A DNA stretch of 64,000 nt from Compostimonas suwonensis (GCF_002797855.1 NZ_PGFB01000003.1:1-64000); one strand, 5' to 3'; positions 37,395 through 51,229 are shown, counted from the stretch's first letter. Notes: generated by a model from the letters alone, not told the origin. Translations and numbers: made by a program.

Positions 37395-38591
37395 TCAGGG
37401 GCGGGCGAGGCGCTCGACGAGCAGGGTCGTGTGCCGCCCGGCCACCCGGGTCATGACGATGGTCGCCGACTCGGGGCCCGAGAGGGCGAGGCGCTGTCGC
37501 AGGGTCGCCGGGTCGATGTCGATCCCGCGCTTCTTGATCTCGAGGGTGCCGATGCCGCGCTCGCGCAGGGCCTTCTTGAGCCGCTTCTCGTCGGCCGGAA
37601 GCGTCTCGAGCACCCGGAAGGCCGTCGCGAAGGGCGTGTGCGGCGGCTCGTCGGCGGTGAGGTAGGCGATGCCCCCGCTCACCATGCGTGCATCGAGGCT
37701 GCGGGCCAGGTCGCCGATCAGCCGGGCCCGGATGACCGCGGCATCCGGCTCGAGCAGGAACCCGCCGAGCTCGCCCACCTCGGCGTCGGGGCTGTCGGCC
37801 GCGGCTGTGAGCTCGTCGATCCCGGTCTCGCCCAGCACAAGAGCAGAACGCCGGATGCCGGGGCGCGCGAGCTCGCGGAACCACAGCCCCATCTCGGTGA
37901 GCTGGCCGCCCACGCTCACCCACTGGGCCTCGGCCTCGGCGGGGATGAGCTCGCGATCGAGTCCCGGACCGAGTTTGACCCCCACCGGCATCCGCTCGCC
38001 GAGGCCGAAGGCGAAGCCGAGGGACGGCGAGTAGTCGTTCGGGTCGGTGAGGCGGGTCGTGCCCGTGTGGCCCGCGGTGCGGCGCGCGGGGTCGAGGTAG
38101 GCGGCGTCCGCGGTGCCGAGGTCGACCTCCTCGGCCCGGGCGTGCACGACGGCGGCGGTCTCGAAGGGCGCGAGGTTGAAGCTCGCGATCGCCGCGGTGA
38201 CCTCGTCGGCCTCGACGGCGGTCACGGTGAGCCCGAGCCCGGCGAGTGCGAGGGCGTCGCCGCCGATGCCGCAGCCGAGGTCGACGACGTGGCGCAGGCC
38301 GGCATCCCGGAACCGGCCGGCGTGCAGGGAGGCGACCCGCAGGCGGGTGGCCTGCTCGAGGCCCGCCTCGGTGAAGAGCATCGAGGGGGCGAAGTCGCCG
38401 AACTTGGCCGCGGCCTTGCGACGCAGGCGCGACTGGGTGAGCACGGCCGAGACGAGCTCGGGCGAGTGCCCCTGCTTGCGCAGGGCGGCCACGAGGGCGA
38501 GCACGTCGCCTTTCGACTCGTAGGGGGGAAGCGAGTCGAGGAGGCCGAGGCCTCCGGGGGACAGCAGCTCGAGAAGTTCCGTTCGCTCCAC
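37395..38591 (-). CDS. THUMP-like SAM-dependent methyltransferase
   Basis: 398 residues from GTG 38591. The central SAM-binding motif is HVVDLGCGIGGDALALAGLG, followed by VEADEVTAAIASFNLAPFE and YLDPARR, which resembles the catalytic DPPR-type motif. The C-terminal region resembles the THUMP-like family, including the end segment IDIDPATLRQRLAL. Probably an RNA base methyltransferase, target unknown. Upstream GTGs at 38600 and 38624 are in frame, but the latter would enter the CIRCE region; TACGGT (38604-38599) 7 nt before 38591 supports the leaderless choice. Confidence 0.8.
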   Translation of the reverse strand: MERTELLELLSPGGLGLLDSLPPYESKGDVLALVAALRKQGHSPELVSAVLTQSRLRRKAAAKFGDFAPSMLFTEAGLEQATRLRVASLHAGRFRDAGLRHVVDLGCGIGGDALALAGLGLTVTAVEADEVTAAIASFNLAPFETAAVVHARAEEVDLGTADAAYLDPARRTAGHTGTTRLTDPNDYSPSLGFAFGLGERMPVGVKLGPGLDRELIPAEAEAQWVSVGGQLTEMGLWFRELARPGIRRSALVLGETGIDELTAAADSPDAEVGELGGFLLEPDAAVIRARLIGDLARSLDARMVSGGIAYLTADEPPHTPFATAFRVLETLPADEKRLKKALRERGIGTLEIKKRGIDIDPATLRQRLALSGPESATIVMTRVAGRHTTLLVERLARP

Positions 38592-38617
38592 GGAGTCCAC
38601 CGTACCCCGGCGCGACA

Positions 38618-38644
38618 CTGGCACTCACATTGCGGGAGTGCCAG
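38618..38644. promoter_or_regulatory. CIRCE-like operator 1 (HrcA)
   Basis: CTGGCACTC, 9 bp, GAGTGCCAG: a perfect inverted repeat sharing the GCACTC-N9-GAGTGC core of CIRCE. It overlaps the groES -35 region. Confidence 0.75.
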
Positions 38645-38659
38645 CTTTGGCCCTAAACT
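38630..38659 (+). promoter_or_regulatory. groES promoter
   Basis: TTGCGG (38630-38635), 18 bp, TAAACT (38654-38659), lying between and overlapping two HrcA operators. Confidence 0.6.
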
Positions 38660-38663
38660 CGTC

Positions 38664-38690
38664 TTAGCACTCTCGGTGTGAGTGTGCTAA
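38664..38690. promoter_or_regulatory. CIRCE operator 2 (HrcA)
   Basis: TTAGCACTC, 9 bp, GTGTGCTAA: the CIRCE consensus with one mismatch in the right arm. It covers the predicted transcription start of groES. Confidence 0.9.
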
Positions 38691-38724
38691 CTCACACTCT
38701 TCAGCATCTAGAAAGAGGTCAACC

Positions 38725-39021
38725 GTGTCGGTCGCTATCAAGCCGCTCGAGGATCGCATCGTCATCAAGCAGGTCGAGGCAGAGCAGACCACTGCGTCTG
38801 GTCTGGTCATCCCTGACACCGCCAAGGAGAAGCCCCAGGAGGGCGAGGTCGTGGCTGTCGGACCGGGTCGCATCGACGACAACGGCAACCGCATCCCGCT
38901 CGACGTCGCCGTGGGCGACAAGGTGATCTACTCCAAGTACGGCGGAACCGAGGTCAAGTTCGGCGGGGAAGACCTGCTCGTGCTGTCGGCTCGCGACGTG
39001 CTCGCGGTCGTCGTCCGCTAG
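38725..39021 (+). CDS. groES: Co-chaperonin GroES
   Basis: 98 residues from GTG 38725: [20 protein letters not shown], the mobile loop [21 protein letters not shown], and [19 protein letters not shown]. Full length. GAAAGAGG lies before the start. No groEL follows; rarD is next after a terminator, so the chaperonin partner is encoded elsewhere. Controlled by two CIRCE sites. Confidence 0.97.
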   Translation: MSVAIKPLEDRIVIKQVEAEQTTASGLVIPDTAKEKPQEGEVVAVGPGRIDDNGNRIPLDVAVGDKVIYSKYGGTEVKFGGEDLLVLSARDVLAVVVR

Positions 39022-39038
39022 AGAACTGCACCCATCTG

Positions 39039-39070
39039 AAAGGCCCGAGCGGTTCGCCGCTCGGGCCTTT
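39039..39070 (+). terminator. Terminator after groES
   Basis: AAAGGCCCGAGCGG, UUCG tetraloop, CCGCTCGGGCCTTT: a 14-bp perfect stem ending in TTT. It ends the monocistronic groES transcript. Confidence 0.85.
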
Positions 39071-39222
39071 CCGCGTCTCCGGGGGTGCGGCGCCTAGAGG
39101 TGCGCGGTGCGAGCGGCACCGCGGCCCGCGCCCAGGCTGGCGGCGGGTGATCGAAGAATGGCGCTCACGGCACCCTGAGTCGCACCCGGGCGCCCACGGC
39201 GGGCGGTAACGTGAGAACCCGC

Positions 39223-40173
39223 ATGAGTACCTCCGAACCGGCCGTCGCCGCGACATCCCCTCGCCCCAAGCTCTCCGGCGCAGGCCTCATCTACGCGCTC
39301 GCGGCCTACGTGCTCTGGGGGGTGCTGCCGATCTACTTCGTGGCGCTCGCCCCGGCCAACGCCTTCGAGATCGTCGCCTGGCGGATCGTCTTCTCTCTCG
39401 TCTTCTGCGCCGTGCTGCTGACCGTCACGCGGGGCTGGCGGCCGTTCTTCGCCATCGCGCGCCAGCCGCGGCTGCTCTTCATCATGGCGCTCGCGGGTGT
39501 GCTCATCTACATCAACTGGCAGACCTTCGTGCTCGCCGCTGTGTCGGGCCACGTCGTCGAGGGAGCGCTCGGGTACTTCATCAACCCGATCGTGACAGTG
39601 CTGCTCGGTGTGCTCGTGCTGCGCGAACGGCTCCGCCCCGCGCAGTGGGTCGCCATCGCGATCAGCGCCATCGCCGTCATCGTGCTCGCGGTCGGCTACG
39701 GCTCGGTGCCGTGGATCGCTCTCATCCTGGCCCTGTCGTTCGGCTTCTACGGCCTCATCAAGAAGCGCGTCGGGCCCTCGGTCGACTCGGTGAGCGGACT
39801 CACCCTCGAGACCGTCTGGCTGACCCCCGTCGCGGTCGCACAGATCCTCGTCGTCTCGTCGACGGTCGGCCTCACCTTCGGCACGGTCGGCACCTGGCAC
39901 ACCGTCGCGATGCTGAGCGCGGGTGTCGTGACGGCGGTTCCGCTGCTGCTGTTCGCCTCGGCCGCGCGCCGCCTGCCGCTCACCGTCATGGGCTTCGTGC
40001 AGTATCTCGCGCCCATCATGCAGCTCGCCTTCGGCGTCGCGATCATGCACGAGCCGATGCCGCCCGAGCGCTGGTTCGGGTTCGCGCTCGTCTGGCTGGC
40101 CCTCGGAATCCTGACCCTCGACATGGTGATCGCCGGCCGGTCGTCGCGACGCGCCTCGGCACGCACGGCCTGA
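39223..40173 (+). CDS. rarD: RarD/EamA-family transporter
   Basis: 316 residues from ATG 39223. Ten hydrophobic segments in the EamA/RarD pattern, starting LIYALAAYVLWGVLPIYFVA, with NWQTFVLAAVSGHVVEGALGYFINPI, typical of RarD, and ALSFGFYGLIKKRVGPSVDS. An exporter-like drug/metabolite transporter of the inner membrane; the substrate is unknown (the name comes from chloramphenicol sensitivity). TAACGT ends 10 nt before the ATG. Confidence 0.88.
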   Translation: MSTSEPAVAATSPRPKLSGAGLIYALAAYVLWGVLPIYFVALAPANAFEIVAWRIVFSLVFCAVLLTVTRGWRPFFAIARQPRLLFIMALAGVLIYINWQTFVLAAVSGHVVEGALGYFINPIVTVLLGVLVLRERLRPAQWVAIAISAIAVIVLAVGYGSVPWIALILALSFGFYGLIKKRVGPSVDSVSGLTLETVWLTPVAVAQILVVSSTVGLTFGTVGTWHTVAMLSAGVVTAVPLLLFASAARRLPLTVMGFVQYLAPIMQLAFGVAIMHEPMPPERWFGFALVWLALGILTLDMVIAGRSSRRASARTA

Positions 40174-40509
40174 GCGGGCACGCGCGGCCTGACGGCGTGC
40201 GCAACAGACGGCGCGGCTGAGAGCCGGCGTGCATCGCCCGCTCGGCCTGCGCACAGCGGTCGTGGATGCCGCACGCTGCAGATTGTGCGGAGGTGCACGA
40301 AACTGCCCCGGCATCCGCTTTTCGCGGCCGGATGCCGCGTCTGAGCCCACGAGTGCGCCTCTTGTCACGATTCATAACGATTCGGTGCGCGTTACATGCC
40401 CGTAACACCTATGTATTGTCTGCGGTCGGTTGTGCGAATAGGTTGTCACAACGGCAGTGCGCGATTTCTTCGTGCGCTGGTCACACTTTCTAGAGTTACA
40501 AGGAGCACC
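40174..40509 (+). promoter_or_regulatory. livK upstream region
   Basis: 336 bp without a gene. The first half has overlapping palindromes built on GGATGCC: GGATGCCG (40264-40271) with CGGCATCC (40309-40316), and GGCATCCG with CGGATGCC (about 40311-40337). The second half holds the GTTAC-N6-GTAAC box, GTCAC-N6-TAACG (40364-40379), the palindrome GTTGTCACAAC (40442-40452), and TTCGTG-N16-TAGAGT (40469-40496). Confidence 0.5.
40391..40406. promoter_or_regulatory. GlnR-type box upstream of livK
   Basis: GTTAC-ATGCCC-GTAAC fits the actinobacterial GlnR consensus GTNAC-N6-GNAAC. About 100 bp before the livK start. A nitrogen-control role is inferred from the motif and the transport function. Confidence 0.45.
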
Positions 40510-41874
40510 ATGAGCGTTTTTGCGAAGATCTCATCCTCGCGCTCGAAGCCCCTCTCGGTTGTCGTGGGTCTGGTCGCAGTGGGTGCAAGCGCACTGTTGC
40601 TGACCTCGTGCGCGGCTCCCGCGGGACCGGCTGAGAGCTCGGACTCCGCAGCACCCGAGACCGTCCTCTGCGGGCCGGATGCTGCGACCGACACCCCCGA
40701 CCTCGCGCCTGCGGCCCCCGCAGCGGCCCAGACACGTGACACGACCCTGAAGATCGGCTCGATCCTGCCGACGACCGGCAGCCTGGCCTACCTCGGCCCG
40801 CCCGAGATCGCCGGTGTCGACCTCGCCGTCGCCGAGATCAACGCCTCGGCCGGCGGAGTCAACGGCGGCAACGTCGAGGTCATCCACCGCGACTCCGGCG
40901 ACACCACGACCGACATCGCGACCCAGTCGGCGACCGACCTGCTCAGCCAGGGCGTCTCCGGCATCGTCGGCGCCGCCTCGTCGGGTGTCTCGTTCACCTT
41001 CATCGACCAGGTGACCGGCGCGAAGGTCGTGCAGGTCTCGCCCGCGAACACCTCGCCCGACTTCACGACCTACAACGACGGCGGCTTCTACTTCCGCACC
41101 GCTCCGTCGGACGTGCTGCAGGGCCGGGTCCTGGGCAACCTCATCGTGAAGGACGGCGCCGAGAACGTCGGCATCATCTACCTGAACGACGCCTACGGCA
41201 CGGGCCTCGAGTCCAACGTCACGACGGCCATCGAGGCCGCCGGTGGAACCGTCGTCGCCTCCGAGGCGTTCAACGAGGGCGACAGCCAGTTCAGCTCGCA
41301 GATCGACGCCGTGCTGGCCGAGGACCCCGACGCGATCGCGCTCATCGCGTTCGACCAGACCAAGGTCATCATCCCCGAGCTCGTGGGCACCCAGGGCTTC
41401 CCCGGCGACAAGGTCTACTTCGTCGACGGCAACCTGGCCGACTACTCGGCGGACTTCGACGAGGGCGTCCTGAACTGCGCGAAGGGCACGCTCCCCGGTG
41501 TGCTCGCCGATGACGAGTTCAAGGCGAAGCTCCTCGGTGTCGACGACACCCTGACCGACTTCAGCTACGGCGCCGAGTCGTACGACGCGGTCATGCTCAT
41601 GGCCCTCGCCGCCCAGGCGGGTGGCGCATCGGACGGCCCGACCATCCAGGCGAACATGCAGGCGGTCTCCGAGGGCGGTGAGAAGTGCTCGACCTTCGCC
41701 GAGTGCTCCGATCTGCTCGCGTCGGGAGCGGACATCGACTACGAGGGCGTCTCCGGACCGATCACCTTCGACGAGAACGGTGACCCGACCGAGGCGTACA
41801 TCGGCATCTACCAGTACGGCAGCGAGAACACCTACTCGCCGCTCGACGTCGAGTTCGGCTCGCTCGCCGGCTAG
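40510..41874 (+). CDS. livK: Branched-chain amino acid ABC transporter substrate-binding lipoprotein
   Basis: 454 residues from ATG 40510 with AAGGAG. A lipoprotein signal peptide has the lipobox LLLTSC. The mature protein is a type I periplasmic-binding fold: LKIGSILPTTGSLAYLGPPE, GVSGIVGAASSGVSFTFIDQ, NVGIIYLNDAYGTGLESNVT, GPITFDENGDPTEAYIGIYQ. It captures leucine-type amino acids, amides or urea outside the membrane and delivers them to LivHM. It stands alone on the plus strand, convergent with livHMGF. Confidence 0.92.
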   Translation: MSVFAKISSSRSKPLSVVVGLVAVGASALLLTSCAAPAGPAESSDSAAPETVLCGPDAATDTPDLAPAAPAAAQTRDTTLKIGSILPTTGSLAYLGPPEIAGVDLAVAEINASAGGVNGGNVEVIHRDSGDTTTDIATQSATDLLSQGVSGIVGAASSGVSFTFIDQVTGAKVVQVSPANTSPDFTTYNDGGFYFRTAPSDVLQGRVLGNLIVKDGAENVGIIYLNDAYGTGLESNVTTAIEAAGGTVVASEAFNEGDSQFSSQIDAVLAEDPDAIALIAFDQTKVIIPELVGTQGFPGDKVYFVDGNLADYSADFDEGVLNCAKGTLPGVLADDEFKAKLLGVDDTLTDFSYGAESYDAVMLMALAAQAGGASDGPTIQANMQAVSEGGEKCSTFAECSDLLASGADIDYEGVSGPITFDENGDPTEAYIGIYQYGSENTYSPLDVEFGSLAG

Positions 41875-41974
41875 TCCGTCCAGCACCACAGCACACGTGG
41901 CCGGGCCCCTCGGGGTCCGGCCACTCGTGCGTCCTCTTGTCTCAAGTTCCTCTCTCAAGCTCTCTTGTCCCGTG

Positions 41975-42053
41975 CCAAATGCAGGATGCCGCGTGGTCGG
42001 GGGCATTTCGGCAGACGGAGAGCCCCGAGTCCGGCGCGATCTCCTGCATCTGG
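41975..42053. repeat. Interrupted palindrome, 79 bp
   Basis: CCAAATGCAGGA (41975-41986) is inverted as TCCTGCATCTGG (42042-42053), one G-T pair, around a 55-bp core. The core length equals that of family A, but the arms and core differ and the A/T tracts are not phased. 100 bp after livK. Confidence 0.65.
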
Positions 42054-42120
42054 GAAGGAACCGGGATGGGAAAGGCGGGAAGGGAGTGAGGGGAGAGGGC
42101 GACGACGAGGCGGGGCGCGG

Positions 42121-42169
42121 ACACGCAGAACGCCCGGGCCTCCTGCGAGGACCCGGGCGTTCGTCGTGT
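42121..42169. terminator. Bidirectional terminator-like hairpin between livK and livF
   Basis: GAACGCCCGGG (42128-42138) pairs with CCCGGGCGTTC (42152-42162), with CCTC/GAGG inside and ACACG/CGTGT outside. Between convergent genes; no long T-tract. Confidence 0.7.
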
Positions 42170-42187
42170 GCGGGTGGTGCTGCGGCG

Positions 42188-42963
42188 CTAGTGACCCTGG
42201 TCGGCGGCGAGGGTGCCGAGGTAGAGCTCGATGACCTTGGGGTCGTTGAGCAGCTCGCGACCCGTTCCCGTGTACGCGTCCTTGCCCTGGTCGAGCACGT
42301 AGGCGCGGTCGCAGATCTGCAGGCAGCGCCGGGCGTTCTGCTCGACCATGATGACCGACACCCCGGCCCGGTTGATCTGGTGCACCCGCAGGAACGTCTC
42401 GTCCTGCCGAACCGGAGACAGACCGGCGGATGGCTCGTCGAGCAGCAGCACGGAGGGCTCCATCATGAGCGCCCTGCCCATCGCCACCATCTGCCGCTCG
42501 CCGCCCGAGAGGGAGCCGGCGCGCTGTTTGCGGCGCTTGCCCAGCTCGGGGAAGAGCGTGGTCACGAAGTCGAAGCGCTCGGCGAAGATCGACGGCTTCT
42601 GGAAGAGCCCCATCTCGAGGTTCTCCTCGATCGTGAGGGTCGGGAAGACGTTGTTGTTCTGGGGCACCATGCCGACGCCCTTGGCGACGAGCTTGTTGGC
42701 CTTGAGCCCGGTGATGTCCTCGCCCTTGAGGTGGATCGTGCCGCTGCGCACCTGCACCTGGCCGAAGATCGCCTTGAGCACGGTCGACTTGCCGGCGCCG
42801 TTGGGCCCGATGATGCCGATGAGCTCGCCCGGGAAGGCCTCGATCGTGCAGCCGTTGAGGATGTTGACGCCGGGCAGGTAGCCCCCGACGATGTCGTCGG
42901 TGCGCAAGACGGCCTGGCGGGTGTCGGCGACGGCCGCCCCCGCCGCGCCTGGTGTGGGATCGC

Positions 42964-42967
<4 letters not shown>
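42188..42967 (-). CDS. livF: Branched-chain amino acid ABC transporter ATPase LivF
   Basis: 259 residues. Walker A GIIGPNGAGKSTVLKAIFG, signature SGGERQMVAMGRALM, Walker B PSVLLLDEPSAGLSP. LivF-type rather than LivG by the features VTTLFPELGKRRKQRAGSLSG and MVEQNARRCLQICDRAYVLD. It powers uptake with LivG. GTGA overlap with livG. Confidence 0.95.
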
Positions 42968-48059
<5,092 letters not shown>

Positions 48060-48092
48060 GCGGCATCCGCTCTCTCCCCTCGTCGTGTTGTT

Positions 48093-48175
48093 CTCAAAAC
48101 GACGGAGATTGTGGCGAAATACGGGGTTTGCGGGCGTTTCTACCCGAAATCGGGCGGAAAGTCCGTCGTTTTGAG
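48093..48175. repeat. 83-bp palindromic element, family A copy 3
   Basis: CTCAAAACGACGGA (48093-48106) and TCCGTCGTTTTGAG (48162-48175) around 55 bp. Core A/T tracts start at core positions 2, 11, 21, 31, 41 and 52. 33 bp after the guaB stop. Confidence 0.9.
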
Positions 48176-48215
48176 CGCAGACGGGCGGAAAAGGGAAGCC
48201 GATGAGTGCTCACAG

Positions 48216-48221
48216 TAGGCT
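48216..48221 (+). promoter_or_regulatory. -10 element of guaB3 (leaderless type)
   Basis: TAGGCT ends 6 nt before GTG 48228. Confidence 0.5.
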
Positions 48222-48227
48222 TGACCG

Positions 48228-49349
48228 GTGACTGAGATTGAGATCGGCCGTGCCAAGCGCGGTCGCCGCGTGTACGCATTCGACGACATCGCCATCGTTC
48301 CGAGCCGCCGCACGAGAGACCCGCAAGACGTCTCCGTGAACTGGTCGATCGATGCGTTCCAGTTCGACATCCCCTTCCTCGCGGCCCCCATGGACTCCGT
48401 CGTCTCGCCGACGACCGCCATCATGATGGGCCAGCTCGGCGGGCTCGGAGTGCTCGACCTCGAAGGCCTGTGGACCCGCTACGAGAACCCCGAGCCGCTG
48501 CTGGCCGAGATCCGCTCGCTGCCCGAAGACGCCGCGACGAGCCGGATGCAGCAGATGTACGCCGAGCCGATCAAGCCCGAGCTCGTCACCGCCCGCATCG
48601 CCGAGATCCGCGCCGCCGGCGTCACCGTCGCCGGCTCGCTCTCGCCGCAGCGCACCCAGGAGCTCTACCAGACGGTCGTGGCGGCGGGCGTCGACCTCTT
48701 CGTCATCCGCGGCACGACCGTGTCGGCCGAGCACGTCTCGAAGAACTCGGAGCCGCTCAATCTCAAGGAGTTCATCTACGAGCTCGACGTGCCCGTGATC
48801 GTGGGCGGCGCCGCCACCTATACGGCGGCGCTGCACCTCATGCGCACGGGCGCGGCAGGCGTGCTCGTCGGCTTCGGGGGCGGCGCGGCGTCGACGACAC
48901 GCGCGGCGCTCGGCATCCACGCGCCCATGGCGACGGCGGTGGCGGATGTCGCGGGCGCACGTCGCGACTACATGGACGAGTCGGGCGGCCGCTACGTGCA
49001 CGTCATCGCCGACGGCGGACTCGGAAGCTCGGGCGACATCGTCAAGGCGATCGCCTGCGGAGCCGACGCCGTGATGCTCGGCTCGACTCTCGCCCGCGCG
49101 ACCGACGCACCCGGGGGCGGCTACCACTGGGGGCCCGAGGCCCACCACGCGCAGCTGCCCCGCGGCAACCGCGTGCGGGTCGGGACGATCGCGCCGCTCG
49201 AGGAGATCCTCTACGGCCCGGCGCCCGTCGCCGACGGCACAGCCAACCTCGTGGGCGCCCTGCGGCGCTCGATGGCGACGACCGGATACTCCGACCTCAA
49301 GGAGTTCCAGCGCGTCGAAGTGGTTGTGGCGCCTTACCCGGTGCATTAG
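48228..49349 (+). CDS. guaB3: GuaB3-family IMP dehydrogenase-related protein
   Basis: 373 residues from GTG 48228. IMPDH/GMPR barrel without CBS domains: MTEIEIGRAKRGRRVYAFDD, FLAAPMDSVVSPTTAIMMGQ, HVIADGGLGSSGDIVKAIAC. At the position of the catalytic Cys loop (GSICTTR in GuaB) it reads GFGGGAASTTR, with no cysteine, so ordinary IMPDH or GMP reductase chemistry is unlikely. The family is conserved beside guaB in actinobacteria, with an unsettled role. Confidence 0.92.
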   Translation: MTEIEIGRAKRGRRVYAFDDIAIVPSRRTRDPQDVSVNWSIDAFQFDIPFLAAPMDSVVSPTTAIMMGQLGGLGVLDLEGLWTRYENPEPLLAEIRSLPEDAATSRMQQMYAEPIKPELVTARIAEIRAAGVTVAGSLSPQRTQELYQTVVAAGVDLFVIRGTTVSAEHVSKNSEPLNLKEFIYELDVPVIVGGAATYTAALHLMRTGAAGVLVGFGGGAASTTRAALGIHAPMATAVADVAGARRDYMDESGGRYVHVIADGGLGSSGDIVKAIACGADAVMLGSTLARATDAPGGGYHWGPEAHHAQLPRGNRVRVGTIAPLEEILYGPAPVADGTANLVGALRRSMATTGYSDLKEFQRVEVVVAPYPVH

Positions 49350-49414
49350 CGTCGCAAGGGACGGCATGCGAATGCCGGTTGCACGACTCGTTCCACAGAA
49401 CTGAGGAGGCACTG

Positions 49415-51145
49415 ATGCCCAAGACCACGTCGGTATCGCACTCGAGCAAGCTGGGCCCGGAGGAGCGAGCGGCAGCGATCGCCGCCCTCACGGAGAAAGA
49501 GCTCGACATCCTGGTCGTCGGCGGTGGCATCGTCGGCGCGGGAAGCGCTCTGGATGCCGTCACGCGCGGCCTGAGCGTCGGCATCCTCGAAGCGCGCGAC
49601 TGGGCCAGCGGCACCTCGAGCCGGTCGTCGAAGCTCGTGCACGGCGGCATCCGCTATCTGGAGCAGCTCGACTTCCATCTCGTGCGCGAGGCCCTCATCG
49701 AGCGCGGCCTGCTGCTGCAGCGCATCGCGCCGCACCTCGTCAAGCCCGTGCGCTTCCTCTACCCGCTCACCAAGCACGTCTGGGAGCGCTTCTACATCGG
49801 CGCCGGCATGATGCTCTACGACGTCTTCTCGTACACGGGAGGGCGGCCCCCGGGCGTTCCGCACCACCGCCACCTCAGCAAGCGCCAGGTGCAGCGGGCC
49901 ATGCCGAGCATCGCCCCCGACGCGCTCGTGGGCGGCATCTCGTACTACGACGCCCAGGTCGACGACGCCCGCTACGTCGCGACGCTCGTGCGCACGGCCT
50001 CCTTCTACGGAGCGCACGCGGCCAGCCGGGTGCGGGTCGAAGGCTTCCTCAAGGTCGGTGAGAGGGTCGTGGGAGTGCAGGCACACGACCTGCAGACCGG
50101 CGAGCGCTTCGAGGTGCGCGCCAAGCAGGTCGTCAATGCGACGGGCGTCTGGACGGACGACACCCAGGCGATGGTCGGCGAACGCGGCCAGTTCAAGGTG
50201 CGCGCCTCGAAGGGCGTGCACCTCGTGGTGCCCCGCGACCGCTTCCAATCGTCGATGGGGCTGCTGCTGCGTACGGAGAAGAGCGTGCTCTTCGTCATCC
50301 CGTGGGGGCGGCACTGGCTCATCGGAACGACCGACACCGACTGGCATCTCGACAAGGCGCACCCGGCCGCGACCGCCGCCGACATCGACTACATCCTCGA
50401 GCACGTGAACTCGGTGCTCGGCGTTCCGCTCACCCGTGAAGACGTCGAGGGCGTCTACGCGGGGCTCCGCCCGTTGCTCGCGGGGGAGTCCGACCAGACC
50501 TCGAAGCTCTCGCGGGAGCACCTCGTGGCGCACTCCGTGCCCGGTCTCGTCGTGATCGCGGGCGGCAAGTGGACGACCTACCGGGTCATGGCGAAAGACG
50601 CCATCGACGCGGCGGTGGACGCGCTCGACGGCAAGATCCCGCCGAGTGCGACGCAGGACATCGCGTTGCTCGGCGCCGAGGGGTACCAGGCGGCGTGGAA
50701 CAAGCGCGGCGCCATCGCTCAGGCGTTCGGGGTGCACCGGGTGCGCATCGAGCACCTGCTCAACCGGTACGGGGTGATGGCCGACGAGGTGCTCGAGCTC
50801 ATCCGCGACGATCCGGAGCTGCAGAATCCGCTGCCCGGGGCGGACGACTACATCGGCGCGGAGGTCGTGTACGCGGCATCCCACGAGGGCGCCCTGCACC
50901 TGGAGGACGTGCTCGCCCGCCGCACGCGCATCTCGATCGAGGCCTGGGACCGCGGCGTCTCGGCCGCCCCGGTCGCCGCGCAGCTGATGGCCGGGGTTCT
51001 CGGCTGGGACAAGAAGCGCGAGAACCAGGAGGTCGCCAACTACCTCAAGCGCGTGGCCGCCGAGCGCGAGAGCCAGCTGCAGCCCGACGACGCCTCCGCC
51101 GACCGGGTGCGCCTGGAGGCCCCCGACATCGTCGACACGAAGTAG
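49415..51145 (+). CDS. glpD: Aerobic glycerol-3-phosphate dehydrogenase
   Basis: 576 residues from ATG 49415 with GAGGAGG at 49403-49409. FAD-binding LDILVVGGGIVGAGSALDAV, then GTSSRSSKLVHGGIRYLEQ, PWGRHWLIGTTDTDWHL, and the C-terminal helical DAO-C domain. It oxidises G3P to DHAP and passes electrons to the quinone pool at the membrane. glpQ, which yields G3P, lies 7 kb downstream. Confidence 0.96.
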   Translation: MPKTTSVSHSSKLGPEERAAAIAALTEKELDILVVGGGIVGAGSALDAVTRGLSVGILEARDWASGTSSRSSKLVHGGIRYLEQLDFHLVREALIERGLLLQRIAPHLVKPVRFLYPLTKHVWERFYIGAGMMLYDVFSYTGGRPPGVPHHRHLSKRQVQRAMPSIAPDALVGGISYYDAQVDDARYVATLVRTASFYGAHAASRVRVEGFLKVGERVVGVQAHDLQTGERFEVRAKQVVNATGVWTDDTQAMVGERGQFKVRASKGVHLVVPRDRFQSSMGLLLRTEKSVLFVIPWGRHWLIGTTDTDWHLDKAHPAATAADIDYILEHVNSVLGVPLTREDVEGVYAGLRPLLAGESDQTSKLSREHLVAHSVPGLVVIAGGKWTTYRVMAKDAIDAAVDALDGKIPPSATQDIALLGAEGYQAAWNKRGAIAQAFGVHRVRIEHLLNRYGVMADEVLELIRDDPELQNPLPGADDYIGAEVVYAASHEGALHLEDVLARRTRISIEAWDRGVSAAPVAAQLMAGVLGWDKKRENQEVANYLKRVAAERESQLQPDDASADRVRLEAPDIVDTK

Positions 51146-51163
51146 CCGGCTCGCGTTCTGCGT

Positions 51164-51229
51164 CGAGCGCGGGTTTGTTCGCGAGCGACGTGCCTCGAAG
51201 GGGCGCGGCGGCGAACAAACCCGCGCTCG
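51164..51229. repeat. 66-bp palindromic element, family B copy 1
   Basis: The 19-bp arm CGAGCGCGGGTTTGTTCGC (51164-51182) is perfectly inverted at 51211-51229, with a 28-bp core. 18 bp after the glpD stop. A similar element lies at 52322-52387. Confidence 0.9.

Larger units (their letters stand above)
41875..42187. other. Intergenic region between convergent livK and livF
   Basis: 313 bp without a gene. It contains the palindrome at 41975-42053 and the bidirectional hairpin at 42121-42169. Confidence 0.6.
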
